Positions 28,863 to 40,017 of a stretch of 64,000 bases of DNA are shown one piece after another; position 1 is the stretch's first letter, and every line of letters starts with the position of its first letter. This DNA is from Paracoccaceae bacterium (GTDB lineage: Bacteria; Pseudomonadota; Alphaproteobacteria; Rhodobacterales; Rhodobacteraceae), in assembly GCA_020622085.1 (NCBI GenBank), contig JAHRYM010000002.1, forward strand, positions 147,281-211,280, read 5' to 3'. The notes under the pieces are model-generated. The model saw only the letters and a list, made by a program, of their open reading frames with translations. It was not told the DNA's origin and made no database searches. Both the position numbers and the translations under genes were made by a program.

Positions 28863-31800
28863 TCACACCTCTTCCACCAGCGCGACGCCGGGGATCGACT
28901 TGATCGCGCCCTTGATCTGCGGGTTCAGCGGAAAGTGCTGCCCGGCACCCACCTCGATTTCCGCGCCTGTCGCCGGGTCGGCGATGCAAAAACGCACCGG
29001 CCCGCGAGCCTTGGCGGCGCGCTGTTCCTCGGCGATACGGAACAATAGCCCCGCGACCGAGGCGATGGCGGTTTCGCTGTCGACATGGATGCGCAGGCCC
29101 GCCGTTCCGGCATCGGCGGCGACCGCGTCGATGGGTTGCGCGGCGCGGGCCAGCAGCTTCAGGCTTTCGCCCTCCATGTTCGCCTCGACCGTCAGGACAA
29201 CGGCCAGCCCCGGTTCCAGATAGGCGCGGGTGGCCTCCAGCGTTTCGGAAAACACCGTGACCTCGTAAAGTCCGGTCGGGTCCGAGAGGCCCACGAAGGC
29301 AAAGCGGTTGCCCTTGGCCGATTTCCGTTCCTGCCGCGCCGAGACGTTGCCCGCGATCTTGGCGATCAGCGGGCCGCGCTCAGCCGCAATGGTCAGTTCG
29401 GCCAGTGTCAGCACGTTCTTCCTTTTCAGCGCCGGCATGTAGTCATCAAGCGGATGGCCCGACAGGTAGAAGCCGATCGCCTGATGTTCCTGCGCCAACC
29501 GTTCGACCGGAAGCCAGTCGTTCCGCGCGGGCAGGCGCGGCTCCTGAAGATCGGCCCCCGCCTCGCCAAACAGCGACACCTGCGCCGAGGCGCGGGCCTC
29601 ATGCACCGCCGCTGACCAGGCCGACAGCACGTCGAGCGCATCGAAGACCCGCGCCCGGTTGCGATCCAGCACGTCGAAGGCCCCGGCGCGGGCCAGCATT
29701 TCCAGCGGCCGCTTGCCGATGCGCTTCATGTCCACCCGGCGGGCAAAATCGAAGAGCGAGACAAAGGGCCTGTCCCGCCCGGTTTCATCCCGCCGCGCCT
29801 GAACGATCAGGTTCATCGCGTCCACGCCCACGTTCTTCAGCGCGCCCAGCGCATAGACGACCTGTCCCTCGACCACGGTGAAGGTGGCAAGCGAACGGCT
29901 GACGCAGGGCGCGACGGTGGTGATGCCCAGCTTGTCGACCTCACGCTTGTAGACGGCAAGCTTGTCGGTCAGGTGGATATCGCAGTTCATCACCGCGGCC
30001 ATGAATTCGACCGGGTGGTTCGCCTTCAGCCAGGCGGTCTGGTAGCTGACCACGGCATAGGCGGCGGCGTGGGATTTGTTGAAGCCGTAGTTGGCGAATT
30101 TCTCCAGCAGGTCAAAGACCTCGCCCGCCTTCTTTTCCGGCACGCTGTGGGTGGCCTTGGCGCCTTCGATGAACTTCGGGCGTTCCTTGGCCATTTCCTC
30201 GGCGATCTTCTTGCCCATGGCGCGGCGCAGAAGGTCGGCACCGCCAAGGCTGTAGCCGGCCATGACCTGCGCGATCTGCATCACCTGTTCCTGATAGACG
30301 ATGATTCCTTGCGTTTCCGCAAGAATGTGGTCGATGGTCGGGTGGATCGATTCCAGATCGCGCTGGCCGTTCTTGACCTCGCAATAGACGGGGATGTTCT
30401 CCATGGGGCCGGGGCGGTAAAGCGCGACCAGCGCCACGATATCCTCGATGCAGGTGGGCTTCATGCGCCGAAGCGCGTCCATCATCCCCGAGCTTTCGAC
30501 CTGGAACACCGCGACGGTCTTGGCCTGCGAATAAAGCTCGTAGGTCAGCGGGTCATCCAGCGGGATCATGCTGATATCGACCTCGACCCCGCGCAGCTTC
30601 AGCAGGTCAAGCGCGTTCTGGATCACCGTCAGGGTCTTCAGGCCCAGAAAGTCGAACTTCACCAGACCGGCGGCTTCCACCCATTTCATGTTGAACTGGG
30701 TCGCGGGCATATCGGATCGCGGATCCTGGTAAAGCGGCACCAGCTCATCCAGCGGGCGGTCGCCGATCACGACGCCCGCAGCGTGGGTCGAGGCGTTCCT
30801 GAGCAGCCCCTCGACCTGCTTGGCATAGGTCAGCAGCCGGTCCACCACCTCTTCGGCGCGGGCGGCTTCGCGCAGGCGCGGTTCATCCGCCAGCGCCTTT
30901 TCGATGCTGACCGGCTTCACCCCTTCGACCGGGATCATCTTCGACAGCCGGTCCACCTGCCCGTAGGACATCTGCAAGACCCGGCCCACATCGCGCACCG
31001 CCGCCTTGGACAGCAGCGCGCCGAAGGTGATGATCTGGCCGACCTTTTCACGCCCGTATTTTTCCTGGACGTAACGGATGACCTCTTCGCGGCGGTCCAT
31101 GCAGAAGTCGATGTCGAAGTCGGGCATCGAGACGCGTTCCGGGTTCAGGAAGCGTTCAAACAGCAGCGCATAGCGCAGGGGGTCAAGGTCGGTGATGGTC
31201 AGCGCATAGGCGACCAGCGACCCCGCGCCCGACCCCCGGCCCGGGCCCACCGGGATGCCTTGATCCTTGGCCCATTTGATGAAATCGGCCACGATCAGGA
31301 AGTAGCCGGGGAAGCCCATCTTCTCGATGATGCTCAGCTCGAACGCCAGCCGTTCTTCATACTCCTTCACCGGCACGGCATGGGGGATGACCTCAAGCCG
31401 GCGCTTCAGGCCGTCCCAAGCCTGGCGGCGCAGTTCCTCGACCTCGTCATCGGCGAATTTCGGCAGGATCGGCTTGCGTTTTTTCGCGGCATAGGCGCAG
31501 CGGCGGGCGATCTCGACGGTGTTTTCCAACGCCTCGGGCAGGTCGGCAAACAGGGCCGCCATTTCCTCGGGCGATTTCAGGTAGTGCTGCGGCGTCAGGC
31601 GGCGGCGGGGTTCCTGCTGGTCGACATAGGCGCCTTCGGCGATGCAGATCAGGGCGTCGTGCGCCTCGTACATCCCGGGTTTGGGGAAATAGACGTCGTT
31701 CGTCGCCACCAGCGGCAGGGCCATGCCATAGGCCATTTCGACAAAGCCGCGTTCGGTCAGCCGTTCGGCATCCGGAACGCCGCCTTCGACCGGGTGGCGT

Positions 31801-32324
31801 TGCAGTTCGACATAAAGCCTGCCGGGATAGATCGCCGCCAGCCGCGTCACCAGCGCCTCGGCCTTGGCCCTTTGCCCCGCCTGCAACAGCTTGCCGACCG
31901 CGCCCTCAGGCCCGCCCGACAGGCAGATGATGCCATCGGAATGACCCTCCAGCTCTGTCACCGTCACCTGCGGCAACTGCCCGCCCTTGTCGATGTAAAG
32001 GCAGGAATTCAGCTTCATCAGGTTCATGTAGCCGGCTTCGGACTGCGCCAGCAGCACCAAAGGCGCAGGCGGGCGGACGCGTTCGCCGGGCTGGGGCGGA
32101 TCGTAGTCCAGATCGACCTGACAGCCGATGATCGGTTGCACGCCCTTGCCAGAGGCCGTGACCGAAAACTCCAGCGCCGCGAAAAGGTTGTTGGTGTCGG
32201 TCACCGCGACCGCGGGAACGCCTGACTTTTCACAGGCATCGACCAGTTTCCTGACCGGAACCGCGCCTTCCAGCAGCGAATATTCGGTATGGACGCGAAG
32301 ATGGATGAATCGGGGCTGGGACAT
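28863..32324 (-). CDS. dnaE: DNA polymerase III alpha subunit
   Basis: 1153-aa replicative polymerase. The N-terminal PHP domain (FIHLRVHTEYSLLEGAVP) is followed by the polymerase palm with catalytic aspartates in MPDFDIDFCMDRREEVIRYV. The finger segment includes YQEQVMQIAQVMAGYSLGGADLLRRAMGKK, then the helix-hairpin-helix and OB domains (LTLAELTIAAERGPLIAKIAG) and the C-terminal tau-binding region. Full length, no odd features. Its stop lies 21 bp from the IS630 right end. Confidence 0.97.
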   Translation of the reverse strand: MSQPRFIHLRVHTEYSLLEGAVPVRKLVDACEKSGVPAVAVTDTNNLFAALEFSVTASGKGVQPIIGCQVDLDYDPPQPGERVRPPAPLVLLAQSEAGYMNLMKLNSCLYIDKGGQLPQVTVTELEGHSDGIICLSGGPEGAVGKLLQAGQRAKAEALVTRLAAIYPGRLYVELQRHPVEGGVPDAERLTERGFVEMAYGMALPLVATNDVYFPKPGMYEAHDALICIAEGAYVDQQEPRRRLTPQHYLKSPEEMAALFADLPEALENTVEIARRCAYAAKKRKPILPKFADDEVEELRRQAWDGLKRRLEVIPHAVPVKEYEERLAFELSIIEKMGFPGYFLIVADFIKWAKDQGIPVGPGRGSGAGSLVAYALTITDLDPLRYALLFERFLNPERVSMPDFDIDFCMDRREEVIRYVQEKYGREKVGQIITFGALLSKAAVRDVGRVLQMSYGQVDRLSKMIPVEGVKPVSIEKALADEPRLREAARAEEVVDRLLTYAKQVEGLLRNASTHAAGVVIGDRPLDELVPLYQDPRSDMPATQFNMKWVEAAGLVKFDFLGLKTLTVIQNALDLLKLRGVEVDISMIPLDDPLTYELYSQAKTVAVFQVESSGMMDALRRMKPTCIEDIVALVALYRPGPMENIPVYCEVKNGQRDLESIHPTIDHILAETQGIIVYQEQVMQIAQVMAGYSLGGADLLRRAMGKKIAEEMAKERPKFIEGAKATHSVPEKKAGEVFDLLEKFANYGFNKSHAAAYAVVSYQTAWLKANHPVEFMAAVMNCDIHLTDKLAVYKREVDKLGITTVAPCVSRSLATFTVVEGQVVYALGALKNVGVDAMNLIVQARRDETGRDRPFVSLFDFARRVDMKRIGKRPLEMLARAGAFDVLDRNRARVFDALDVLSAWSAAVHEARASAQVSLFGEAGADLQEPRLPARNDWLPVERLAQEHQAIGFYLSGHPLDDYMPALKRKNVLTLAELTIAAERGPLIAKIAGNVSARQERKSAKGNRFAFVGLSDPTGLYEVTVFSETLEATRAYLEPGLAVVLTVEANMEGESLKLLARAAQPIDAVAADAGTAGLRIHVDSETAIASVAGLLFRIAEEQRAAKARGPVRFCIADPATGAEIEVGAGQHFPLNPQIKGAIKSIPGVALVEEV

Positions 32325-32596
32325 GACGGCAACCTATCCCCTTGGCCCCGCGAAGGCAAAGGCCCGAAGCGGGCGTGCAACCGTGCCTGGGCATGGCCAA
32401 AGACCCCGGGCCGCAGGGATGCGGCGGCCGGGGGATTTATCCGGTATCGGCCAAACACCTTTCGGTTTTGCCCGAAAACTTCTGCTTGCCAAGAACGGGG
32501 TGCCGGGCGCTGAATGAGAAACCATCACGCCCCCGCCTTACGCCGCATCGGGCAAGGGTGTGCAGACTTCGGAACAGAAGGCGGCAGGCTGAACGA

Positions 32597-33982
32597 ATGA
32601 CCGACGTTGCCTTTTCGCTCAACGGCTCGCATGTCACCCTTTCCGACATCCCGCCTACCCGAACGCTCTTGGAGTGGCTACGCGAAGATCGCGGGTTGAA
32701 GGGCACGAAAGAGGGCTGCAACGAAGGCGACTGCGGGGCCTGCACGGTGATGGTCTCGGACGGCGAGGGCAGCCGCGCGCTGAATGCCTGCCTGCTGTTC
32801 CTGCCGCAACTGAATGGCAAGGCGCTGCATACCGTCGAAGGGCTGTCAGGCCCGGACGGCGCCCTGCATCCCGTGCAGCAGGCGATGATCGACCATCACG
32901 GCAGCCAGTGCGGATTCTGCACGCCCGGCATCGTGATGAGCCTTGCGACCGCGCATCTGGAAGGCGCGCGCGACCACGACGACCGGCTCGCGGGGAATCT
33001 CTGCCGCTGCACGGGCTACGCGCCGATCCTGCGCGCGGCCATGGCGGCTGAATCGCATCCCGTTCCCGCCTGGCTGGCCGATCCGGGGGGAAACGTGCCG
33101 GAGCCCGCCTCCGTAGGATCCGACGCGGTGCAACCCGAAAGCGCGGACGACCTCGCCGCATGGTATCTGGCGAACCCGGATGCGACGCTGGTCGCCGGGG
33201 CAACGGATGTCGGTCTTTGGGTGACGAAAGCCCTGCAACACCTTGGTTCAGTTGCGTTTCTTGGCCGCTGCCGCGACCTGCAGCAGATCTCGCCGGTTGG
33301 CGGTAGCCTGCGGATCGGGGCGGGGGTAACGATTGCGGCGCTGCGCGAAGCCTTGACGGCAAGCCATTCGAATTTCGCCGAATTTCTTCGCCGCTTCGCC
33401 AGCGAACAGATCCGGGGGGCTGCGACCATCGGCGGCAATATCGCCAACGGCTCGCCCATCGGCGACACGCCGCCCGCGCTGATCGCCATGGGCGCGCGAC
33501 TGCACCTTCGTCAGGGTGACGCCCGCCGCGAAATCGCGCTTGAGGATTTCTTTCTGGACTACCGCAAACAGGACCGCCGAGCCGGTGAGTTTGTCGAGGC
33601 AGTCAGCATTCCCGCCAGCACGCCGGACCTTGCCTGCTACAAACTGTCGAAAAGGTTCGATCAGGATATTTCCGCCGTCTGTGGATGCTTCAACATCACG
33701 CTGGAAGGTTCGATAGTTGCAAGCGCCCGCATCGCCTTCGGGGGGATGGCCGGCATTCCGAAACGCGCCCGCGCGGTTGAAGCCGCGCTGCTGGGCCGGC
33801 CTTTCACACTGGAAACCGCCCACTCTGCGCTGCCGGCCTTCGCCAGTGATTTCGCGCCGATGTCGGACATGCGCGCCTCGGCCGCCTATCGGCTTGAGGC
33901 CGCGCAGGCATTGCTTTTGCGTCATGTCCACGAACGGCTTGGCACGCCGGTTTCAGTGCTGGAACTGGAGGCAGGGGCATGA
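32597..33982 (+). CDS. xdhA: Xanthine dehydrogenase small subunit (Fe-S/FAD)
   Basis: 461-aa subunit carrying two [2Fe-2S] clusters and FAD. The plant-type ferredoxin motif is CNEGDCGAC near residue 41, and the second cluster motif is CGFCTPG ... CRCTGY. The FAD domain follows with [12 protein letters not shown] and [15 protein letters not shown], then the CO-dehydrogenase flavoprotein C-terminal domain. ATG 32597 ([10 protein letters not shown]) is chosen; the frame upstream to 32342 runs antisense to the dnaE leader. It overlaps xdhB by 4 bp. Oxidises hypoxanthine and xanthine to urate with XdhB. Confidence 0.95.
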   Translation: MTDVAFSLNGSHVTLSDIPPTRTLLEWLREDRGLKGTKEGCNEGDCGACTVMVSDGEGSRALNACLLFLPQLNGKALHTVEGLSGPDGALHPVQQAMIDHHGSQCGFCTPGIVMSLATAHLEGARDHDDRLAGNLCRCTGYAPILRAAMAAESHPVPAWLADPGGNVPEPASVGSDAVQPESADDLAAWYLANPDATLVAGATDVGLWVTKALQHLGSVAFLGRCRDLQQISPVGGSLRIGAGVTIAALREALTASHSNFAEFLRRFASEQIRGAATIGGNIANGSPIGDTPPALIAMGARLHLRQGDARREIALEDFFLDYRKQDRRAGEFVEAVSIPASTPDLACYKLSKRFDQDISAVCGCFNITLEGSIVASARIAFGGMAGIPKRARAVEAALLGRPFTLETAHSALPAFASDFAPMSDMRASAAYRLEAAQALLLRHVHERLGTPVSVLELEAGA

Positions 33983-36411
33983 GCACCGGCACCCCCCTTC
34001 CCCATGACAGCGCGCTGATGCATGTGACCGGCACCGCCCGCTATGTCGACGACCTGCCGGTGCCCGCAGGGACACTGCATCTGGCCTTCGGCCTGTCCAC
34101 GGTCGCGCATGGAGACATTACCGCGATGGACCTGTCGGCGGTTGCGACAGCACCCGGTGTCGTTGCCGTGCTGACGGCAGACGACCTGCCTTTCGTGAAT
34201 GATGTCTCGTCCTCCGACCATGACGAGCCGCTTTTGTCGGACGGCACCGTGCATTACATCGGCCAGCCGGTGTTTCTGGTGGTGGCCGAAAGCCACATTG
34301 CCGCGCGCAAGGCCGCACGCCGGGGCCGGATCGCCTGTGCCGAACGACCTGCGATCCTGACGGGCGATCAGGCGCTGGCGGCAGGAAGCCGGTTCGAAGG
34401 TGGGCCGGTCATCTGGCAGAAGGGCAATGCCGAGGCCGCGATAGATGCCGCGCCGCTGGTGGTCGAGGGCAGCCTGAACATGGGCGGGCAGGAGCACTTC
34501 TATCTGGAAGGCCAGGCGGCGCTGGCCCTGCCGCAGGAAGGCGGCGACATGATCGTGCATTCCTCGACCCAGCATCCGACCGAGGTGCAGCACAAGGTGG
34601 CCGAAGCGATCGGGGTGGCGATGCACGCGGTGCGGATCGAGGTGCGGCGCATGGGCGGCGGCTTTGGCGGCAAGGAAAGCCAGGGCAATGCGCTGGCGGT
34701 TGCCTGTGCAGTGGCTGCCCGCGCGACCGGCCGGCCCTGCAAGATGCGCTATGACCGCGACGACGACATGATGATCACCGGCAAGCGGCATGATTTCCGT
34801 ATTGACTACCGCGCCGGCGTCGATGACCGGGGGCGGATCCTGGGGCTTGATGTCCGGCATCTGGTGCGCTGCGGCTGGTCGATGGACCTGTCGCTGCCAG
34901 TGGCCGACCGCGCGATGCTCCATGCCGACAACGCCTATGCGCTGCCCCATGTGCGCATCGAAAGCCACCGCCTGCGCACCAACACCCAAAGCGCGACGGC
35001 GTTTCGCGGCTTCGGCGGGCCGCAAGGCATGCTGGGGATGGAGCGGATCATCGACCACATCGCGCATCGCCTGGGGCATGATCCGCTGGCGGTGCGGCTG
35101 GTCAATTACTATCCGGCTGCGAATGACGAATCCCCGGCCTCGGCCACGTCCGCCACCGGCACGCCCGAACAGGCGGCCAGGGCGCTGGTGCCGGGCGAAG
35201 ATCCCGCTTCGCGGGCCGCCGTCGATCTGTCGGCACCGGCCGACGCTCCCGACCCGCGCGGGCATGCGACGACGCCCTTCCACCAGCCGGTCGAGGATTT
35301 CATACTGCATGAAATGACCGACCGCCTGCGCAAGACCGCCGGATATGACCGGCGGCGGGCCGAGATCGCCGAATGGAACCGGCTCAGCCCGGTCCTGAAG
35401 CGCGGCATCGCCATGACGCCGGTAAAGTTCGGGATTTCCTTCACGCTCACGCATCTCAATCAGGCAGGCGCGCTTGTGCATGTCTATCAGGATGGCTCGG
35501 TCCACCTGAACCACGGCGGGACGGAAATGGGCCAGGGCCTGTTTCGGAAGGTCGCGCAGGTGGCCGCGCGGGTTTTCGGCATAGCGCCCGAGGCGATCAG
35601 GATCACCGCGACCGATACGGCCAAGGTGCCCAATACCTCGGCCACGGCGGCCTCGTCCGGGTCGGACCTGAACGGGATGGCGGTGAAGGCCGCCTGCGAG
35701 ACGATCCGCGACCGGATCGCCGCACATCTGGCAGATCTGCGCCAGACCAGCGCCGAGCATGTGGTGTTCGGTAATGGCAATGTCCGCGTCGGCGGGGATG
35801 AGATCACCTTTGCCGAGGCCGCGATGGCCGCATATCTGGGCCGCGTCAGCCTGTCGGCCACCGGATTCTACGCCACGCCCAAGCTGTCATGGGACCGCAA
35901 GCGCGGCGTCGGGCGGCCGTTCCTGTATTTCGCCTATGGTGTAGCGGTCAGCGAAGTCGCCATCGACACGTTGACAGGGGAAAACCGCATCCTGCGCACC
36001 GATATCCTGCATGACGCGGGCGCAAGCCTGAACCCGGCCATAGACACGGGCCAGATCGAGGGTGGCTTTGTCCAGGGCGCGGGGTGGCTGACCACCGAGG
36101 AACTGGTGTGGGATGGCAAGGGGCGGCTGACAACCCATGCGCCGTCTACCTACAAGATCCCGGTGGCGTCCGACCGGCCACGGATATTCAAGGTCGAGCT
36201 GTGGGATGCGCCAAACCGGGAAGACACGATCTTTCGGTCCAAGGCGGTGGGCGAGCCGCCCCTGATGCACGGCAATTCGGTCTTCCTGGCCCTGTCGGAT
36301 GCCTGCGCCGCCTGCGGGCCGCACTGGCCCGACCTGCAGGCACCGGCGACGGCCGAACGGGTATTGGCCGCCGTTCGTCGCGCCCGAGGGCCTGAGGGTG
36401 CGGGCACATGA
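33979..36411 (+). CDS. xdhB: Xanthine dehydrogenase large subunit (molybdenum cofactor)
   Basis: 810-aa catalytic subunit. Moco and substrate motifs are present: [61 protein letters not shown], and the catalytic glutamate in KAVGEPPLM. An Ala/Asp/Pro-rich stretch (about residues 375-430, from [11 protein letters not shown]) looks longer than in better-known homologues and is probably a surface loop. Start overlaps xdhA (ATGA); stop overlaps xdhC by 4 bp. Confidence 0.95.
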   Translation: MSTGTPLPHDSALMHVTGTARYVDDLPVPAGTLHLAFGLSTVAHGDITAMDLSAVATAPGVVAVLTADDLPFVNDVSSSDHDEPLLSDGTVHYIGQPVFLVVAESHIAARKAARRGRIACAERPAILTGDQALAAGSRFEGGPVIWQKGNAEAAIDAAPLVVEGSLNMGGQEHFYLEGQAALALPQEGGDMIVHSSTQHPTEVQHKVAEAIGVAMHAVRIEVRRMGGGFGGKESQGNALAVACAVAARATGRPCKMRYDRDDDMMITGKRHDFRIDYRAGVDDRGRILGLDVRHLVRCGWSMDLSLPVADRAMLHADNAYALPHVRIESHRLRTNTQSATAFRGFGGPQGMLGMERIIDHIAHRLGHDPLAVRLVNYYPAANDESPASATSATGTPEQAARALVPGEDPASRAAVDLSAPADAPDPRGHATTPFHQPVEDFILHEMTDRLRKTAGYDRRRAEIAEWNRLSPVLKRGIAMTPVKFGISFTLTHLNQAGALVHVYQDGSVHLNHGGTEMGQGLFRKVAQVAARVFGIAPEAIRITATDTAKVPNTSATAASSGSDLNGMAVKAACETIRDRIAAHLADLRQTSAEHVVFGNGNVRVGGDEITFAEAAMAAYLGRVSLSATGFYATPKLSWDRKRGVGRPFLYFAYGVAVSEVAIDTLTGENRILRTDILHDAGASLNPAIDTGQIEGGFVQGAGWLTTEELVWDGKGRLTTHAPSTYKIPVASDRPRIFKVELWDAPNREDTIFRSKAVGEPPLMHGNSVFLALSDACAACGPHWPDLQAPATAERVLAAVRRARGPEGAGT

Positions 36412-37376
36412 GCCTCAACACCGACCTGATGGCCGAAGCCATTGCCCGTCACGGCGCCGTGGTGCGGGTCGTCGTGGCCGAAACCGCCGGGTCCACCCCG
36501 CGCGAGGTGGGCGCGGCGATGCTGGTGCGGGCCGATGGGCAGACGGGCACCATCGGCGGCGGCGCTCTGGAACACGAGGCTCTGGCGACCGCCCGAACCA
36601 TGCTGGCCGGCGCCCTTCCCGACCGGTTGGACCGGCTGGCGCTTGGCCCCGCACGCGGACAGTGCTGCGGCGGCGCGGTGGTGCTTTTGTCGGAACGTTG
36701 GGATGGCGCGCGCCTTTCGGCACTGGACGGCCCGGTGCTGGCCCGCCCCCTGCCCGGCAGCGCCGGGCCGGAGATGCCTTTGGCTGTCCGGCGCATCCTG
36801 TCGCGGGCGCGGTCGGAAGGCGTCATCCCTGCCCCGGGAATCATCAGGGGCTGGATGGTCGAGCCCCTGTGCCCGCCCCTGCGCCAGATCTGGGTCTGGG
36901 GTGCGGGCCATGTCGGGCGCGCGATCATCGCGGTGCTGGCGCCGCTGCCGGGCCTTGCGCTGAGTTGGATCGACACCGACCGCGCGCGTTTTCCCGAAGA
37001 TATCCCGGCCGGAGTCAAGATCCATGCAACGCCCGCCCTGGGCACGCTGGTGGCAGGTGCGCCGCAGGACGCCGAGCATCTGGTCCTGACCTTCTCCCAC
37101 GCGCTGGACCTTGAACTTTGCCACCTGCTGCTGGGGCATGGTTTTGGCCGGCTGGGGCTGATCGGATCAGCCACCAAACAGGCGCGATTCCGGTCGCGGC
37201 TGGCGGTGCTGGGCCATGGGGCGGGCGCGATCGACCGGGTCGAGTGCCCGATCGGAGCGCCGGAACTGGGCAAGCATCCGCAGGCCATTGCAGTTGGCGT
37301 TGCGGCCGCGATACTTGGCACCAAGGCGGCCGGATCTGCGGATCACAAGGCCAGCGCCAGCACAGGGGGACAGTAA
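36408..37376 (+). CDS. xdhC: Xanthine dehydrogenase accessory protein
   Basis: 322-aa maturation factor that binds molybdenum cofactor, promotes its sulfuration and delivers it to XdhB. The N-terminal XdhC/CoxI domain has VVVAETAGSTPREVGAAML and GGGALEHEAL; ARGQCCGGAVVLL contains the conserved Cys pair. The C-terminal Rossmann domain begins IWVWGAGHVGRAIIAVL and includes GLIGSATKQARFRSRL. Last gene of xdhABC; three bases separate it from the ABC transporter genes. Confidence 0.94.
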   Translation: MSLNTDLMAEAIARHGAVVRVVVAETAGSTPREVGAAMLVRADGQTGTIGGGALEHEALATARTMLAGALPDRLDRLALGPARGQCCGGAVVLLSERWDGARLSALDGPVLARPLPGSAGPEMPLAVRRILSRARSEGVIPAPGIIRGWMVEPLCPPLRQIWVWGAGHVGRAIIAVLAPLPGLALSWIDTDRARFPEDIPAGVKIHATPALGTLVAGAPQDAEHLVLTFSHALDLELCHLLLGHGFGRLGLIGSATKQARFRSRLAVLGHGAGAIDRVECPIGAPELGKHPQAIAVGVAAAILGTKAAGSADHKASASTGGQ

Positions 37377-37379
37377 ACC

Positions 37380-38951
37380 GTGACCGATCTCTTGCGGATC
37401 GAGGGGATTTCCAAATCCTATCCGGGCGTCAAGGCCAATGACGACGTGTCCTTCACCATAGGTGCGGGCCGCATCCACGCGCTTTTGGGCGAAAACGGTG
37501 CAGGCAAGTCGACGCTGGTCAAGATGATCTACGGCCTTGTCCGCCCCGACAACGGCCGGATGGAGATGCGCGGCGCCCCCTACCAGCCCTCCGAGCCGCG
37601 GGCGGCGCGGGGCATGGGCGTGGCGATGGTGTTCCAGCACTTCAGCCTGTTCAACGCGCTGAGCGTGGCGGAAAACGTGGCGCTCGGCATGGACAACCCG
37701 CCAGCCATGCGCGACCTTGCCCGGCGCATCCGCGAGGTTTCGGAAGGCTACGGCCTGCCGCTTGATCCGACGCGGATCGTGGGCGATCTTTCAGCGGGCG
37801 AACGCCAGAGGATCGAGATCCTGCGCTGCCTGCTGCAGGATCCCAAGCTCCTGATCATGGACGAACCCACCTCGGTCCTGACGCCGCAGGAAGTGATGAT
37901 CCTGTTCGGCACGCTCCGGCAACTGGCGGCGGAAGGCACCTCGATCCTCTACATCTCGCACAAGCTCGAGGAAATCCGCAGCCTTTGCGGCGATGCCACG
38001 ATCCTGCGCCACGGCAAGGTGGTGGGCAGTTGCAATCCGCGCGCCACTTCGGCCCGGGCGATGGCCGAGCTGATGGTCGGCGCCACGCTGCGCGCACCGG
38101 CACGGGGGGCATCGACGCCGGGGAAGGCCGCCCTGGAAGTGTCGGACCTGACGCTGCCTGCGACCCACCCCTTCGGCACCACGCTGCGGGGCATCAACAT
38201 GACGGTGCGGCAGGGAGAGGTCTTCGGCATCGGCGGCGTTGCCGGCAATGGCCAGGACGAGCTTCTTCTGGCGCTGTCGGGCGAAGTGCGAAGTGCCGCC
38301 GGCGCGGTGCGCGTTCTGGGGAAACCGGTCGGCGACAGGGATGTGAACAGCCGTCGCCGCGCGGGACTTGTCACCGCACCCGAGGAACGGCTGGGCCATG
38401 CCGCCGTTCCGGAAATGAGCCTGACCGAAAACGCGCTCCTGTCAGGTGCCGTGCGCAAGGGGCTGGCGCGGCGCGGCTTCATCGACTGGAACGCCGCCCA
38501 AGGCTGGGCCGCCGAGATCATCGCGGCCTTCGACGTTCGCACCCGAGGGACGGCCACGCCGGCCGGGGCGCTGTCGGGCGGCAACCTGCAGAAGTTCGTG
38601 ATTGGCCGCGAGATCCTGCAAAAGCCCGCGGTGATCATCGTCAACCAGCCGACCTGGGGCGTCGATGCGGCGGCGGCGGCCTTCATCCGGCAGGCCCTGC
38701 TTGACCTTGCCGCCGAGGGGGCCGCCGTGGTGGTCATCAGCCAGGATATCGACGAAATCCTTGAAATTGCCGACAGCTTCGCCGCGCTGAACGAAGGCCG
38801 GCTGTCCCCGCCACGCCCGGTGGCCGGGCTGACGCTGGACCAGATCGGCCTGATGCTGGGGGGCGCGCATGGAACGCAGCCTGCCGAACCCGATGCCCTC
38901 CATTCCGCCCATCTGGCGTCAGAGCAAGAAGACCCGCATGTTCCGACTTGA
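37380..38951 (+). CDS. Nucleoside/purine-type ABC transporter ATP-binding protein (double NBD)
   Basis: 523-aa protein with two ATPase halves, as in the BmpA-NupABC/YufO class of nucleoside importers. The first half has LLGENGAGKSTLVKMIYG, signature LSAGERQRIEIL and ILIMDEPTSVLTP-like Walker B. The second half has a degenerate P-loop (GGVAGNGQDELLLAL) and signature LSGGNLQKFVIGREIL, as usual for this class. It follows xdhC by 3 bp and overlaps the permease gene by 14 bp, so substrate is probably a purine or nucleoside. Confidence 0.92.
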   Translation: MTDLLRIEGISKSYPGVKANDDVSFTIGAGRIHALLGENGAGKSTLVKMIYGLVRPDNGRMEMRGAPYQPSEPRAARGMGVAMVFQHFSLFNALSVAENVALGMDNPPAMRDLARRIREVSEGYGLPLDPTRIVGDLSAGERQRIEILRCLLQDPKLLIMDEPTSVLTPQEVMILFGTLRQLAAEGTSILYISHKLEEIRSLCGDATILRHGKVVGSCNPRATSARAMAELMVGATLRAPARGASTPGKAALEVSDLTLPATHPFGTTLRGINMTVRQGEVFGIGGVAGNGQDELLLALSGEVRSAAGAVRVLGKPVGDRDVNSRRRAGLVTAPEERLGHAAVPEMSLTENALLSGAVRKGLARRGFIDWNAAQGWAAEIIAAFDVRTRGTATPAGALSGGNLQKFVIGREILQKPAVIIVNQPTWGVDAAAAAFIRQALLDLAAEGAAVVVISQDIDEILEIADSFAALNEGRLSPPRPVAGLTLDQIGLMLGGAHGTQPAEPDALHSAHLASEQEDPHVPT

Positions 38952-40017
38952 AAAACGCCCCGAGCCGTCGCGTCTATGGACCTGGGGCACTCCGGTTCTG
39001 GCCGTCGTTGCCACAATGATCGTTGGCGGGCTGCTGTTTGCGGCGATGGGCAAGGATCCGCTGCTTGCCATCCGCGCGATTTTCTGGGATCCGCTGTTCG
39101 GCCCGAACGCCAGCTATTTCCGCCCGCAGCTTCTGGTGAAGGCGGGGCCGCTGATCCTGATTGCCATCGGCCTCAGCTTCGGATTCCGCGCGGCGATCTG
39201 GAACATCGGGGCCGAAGGGCAATACATCATCGGCGCGCTTGCGGGGGCAGGCGTGGCGCTGGCGGCCTATCCGGCCGAAAACCCGCTGATCTTTCCCGCC
39301 ATGGTGGTCGCGGGGGCACTTGGCGGGTTCCTTTGGGGCCTGATCCCGGCCCTGCTGAGGGTCCGGTTCGGCACCAACGAGATCCTCGTGTCGCTGATGC
39401 TGGTCTATGTTGCGGAAAATATCCTGTCCTACATGGCGCATGGGCCGATGAAGAACCCGCAGGGTTACGGCTTTCCGGGGTCGCGCAACCTGCAGCAATA
39501 TCCCAGTGCCCACAACGCCGAAGTCATCGCCGGCACCGGCCTGCATTGGGGGGTGCTGACGGCGCTGGCGGCGGTGGTTCTGGGGTATGTGCTGCTTAAC
39601 CGGCACCTTTTCGGTTTCCAGATCCGCGTCGCGGGCCAGGCGCCGCGCGCCGCGCGCTTCGCAGGCATCAACCCGAACCGGCTCGCGGCACTTTGCCTTG
39701 GCGGGTCGGGGGCGCTGGCGGGGCTTGCCGGCATATTCGAAGTATCGGGCCCTGGTGGCCAGATCACCGATGCCTTCAACGTGGGCTATGGCTTCACCGC
39801 GATCATCGTGGCCTTCCTTGGCCGGCTGCATCCCTTCGGCATCCTGCTCGCGGGGCTTTTGATGGCCCTGACCTATATCGGCGGCGAGACGGCGCAGCTG
39901 GTCGTCGGGCTTCCGGCCGCGGCGATCCAGGCTTTCCAGGGGATGCTGCTGTTCTTCCTGCTGGCCTTCGACCTGCTGACCCACTACCGCATCCGCAGAC
40001 GGAGGATCACGGCATGA
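38938..40017 (+). CDS. ABC transporter permease (nucleoside class)
   Basis: 359-aa integral membrane permease of the branched-chain/BPD_transp_2 fold. About nine hydrophobic segments, beginning TWGTPVLAVVATMIVGGLLF. The coupling region is in RFGTNEILVSLMLVYVAENIL. ATG 38938 (MFRLEKRPEPS) is chosen within the end of the ATPase gene; the frame open to 38869 is ATPase antiphase. Overlaps the second permease by 4 bp (ATGA). Confidence 0.92.
   Translation: MFRLEKRPEPSRLWTWGTPVLAVVATMIVGGLLFAAMGKDPLLAIRAIFWDPLFGPNASYFRPQLLVKAGPLILIAIGLSFGFRAAIWNIGAEGQYIIGALAGAGVALAAYPAENPLIFPAMVVAGALGGFLWGLIPALLRVRFGTNEILVSLMLVYVAENILSYMAHGPMKNPQGYGFPGSRNLQQYPSAHNAEVIAGTGLHWGVLTALAAVVLGYVLLNRHLFGFQIRVAGQAPRAARFAGINPNRLAALCLGGSGALAGLAGIFEVSGPGGQITDAFNVGYGFTAIIVAFLGRLHPFGILLAGLLMALTYIGGETAQLVVGLPAAAIQAFQGMLLFFLLAFDLLTHYRIRRRRITA

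Noticed and set aside
29973-32225. A 750-codon plus-strand frame antisense to dnaE
   Set aside because: Shadow of dnaE on the other strand with the same His/Arg/Asp-rich composition as other shadows; no ribosome binding site.
33922-35760. A 612-codon minus-strand frame antisense to xdhB
   Set aside because: Shadow of xdhB; no recognisable domain.
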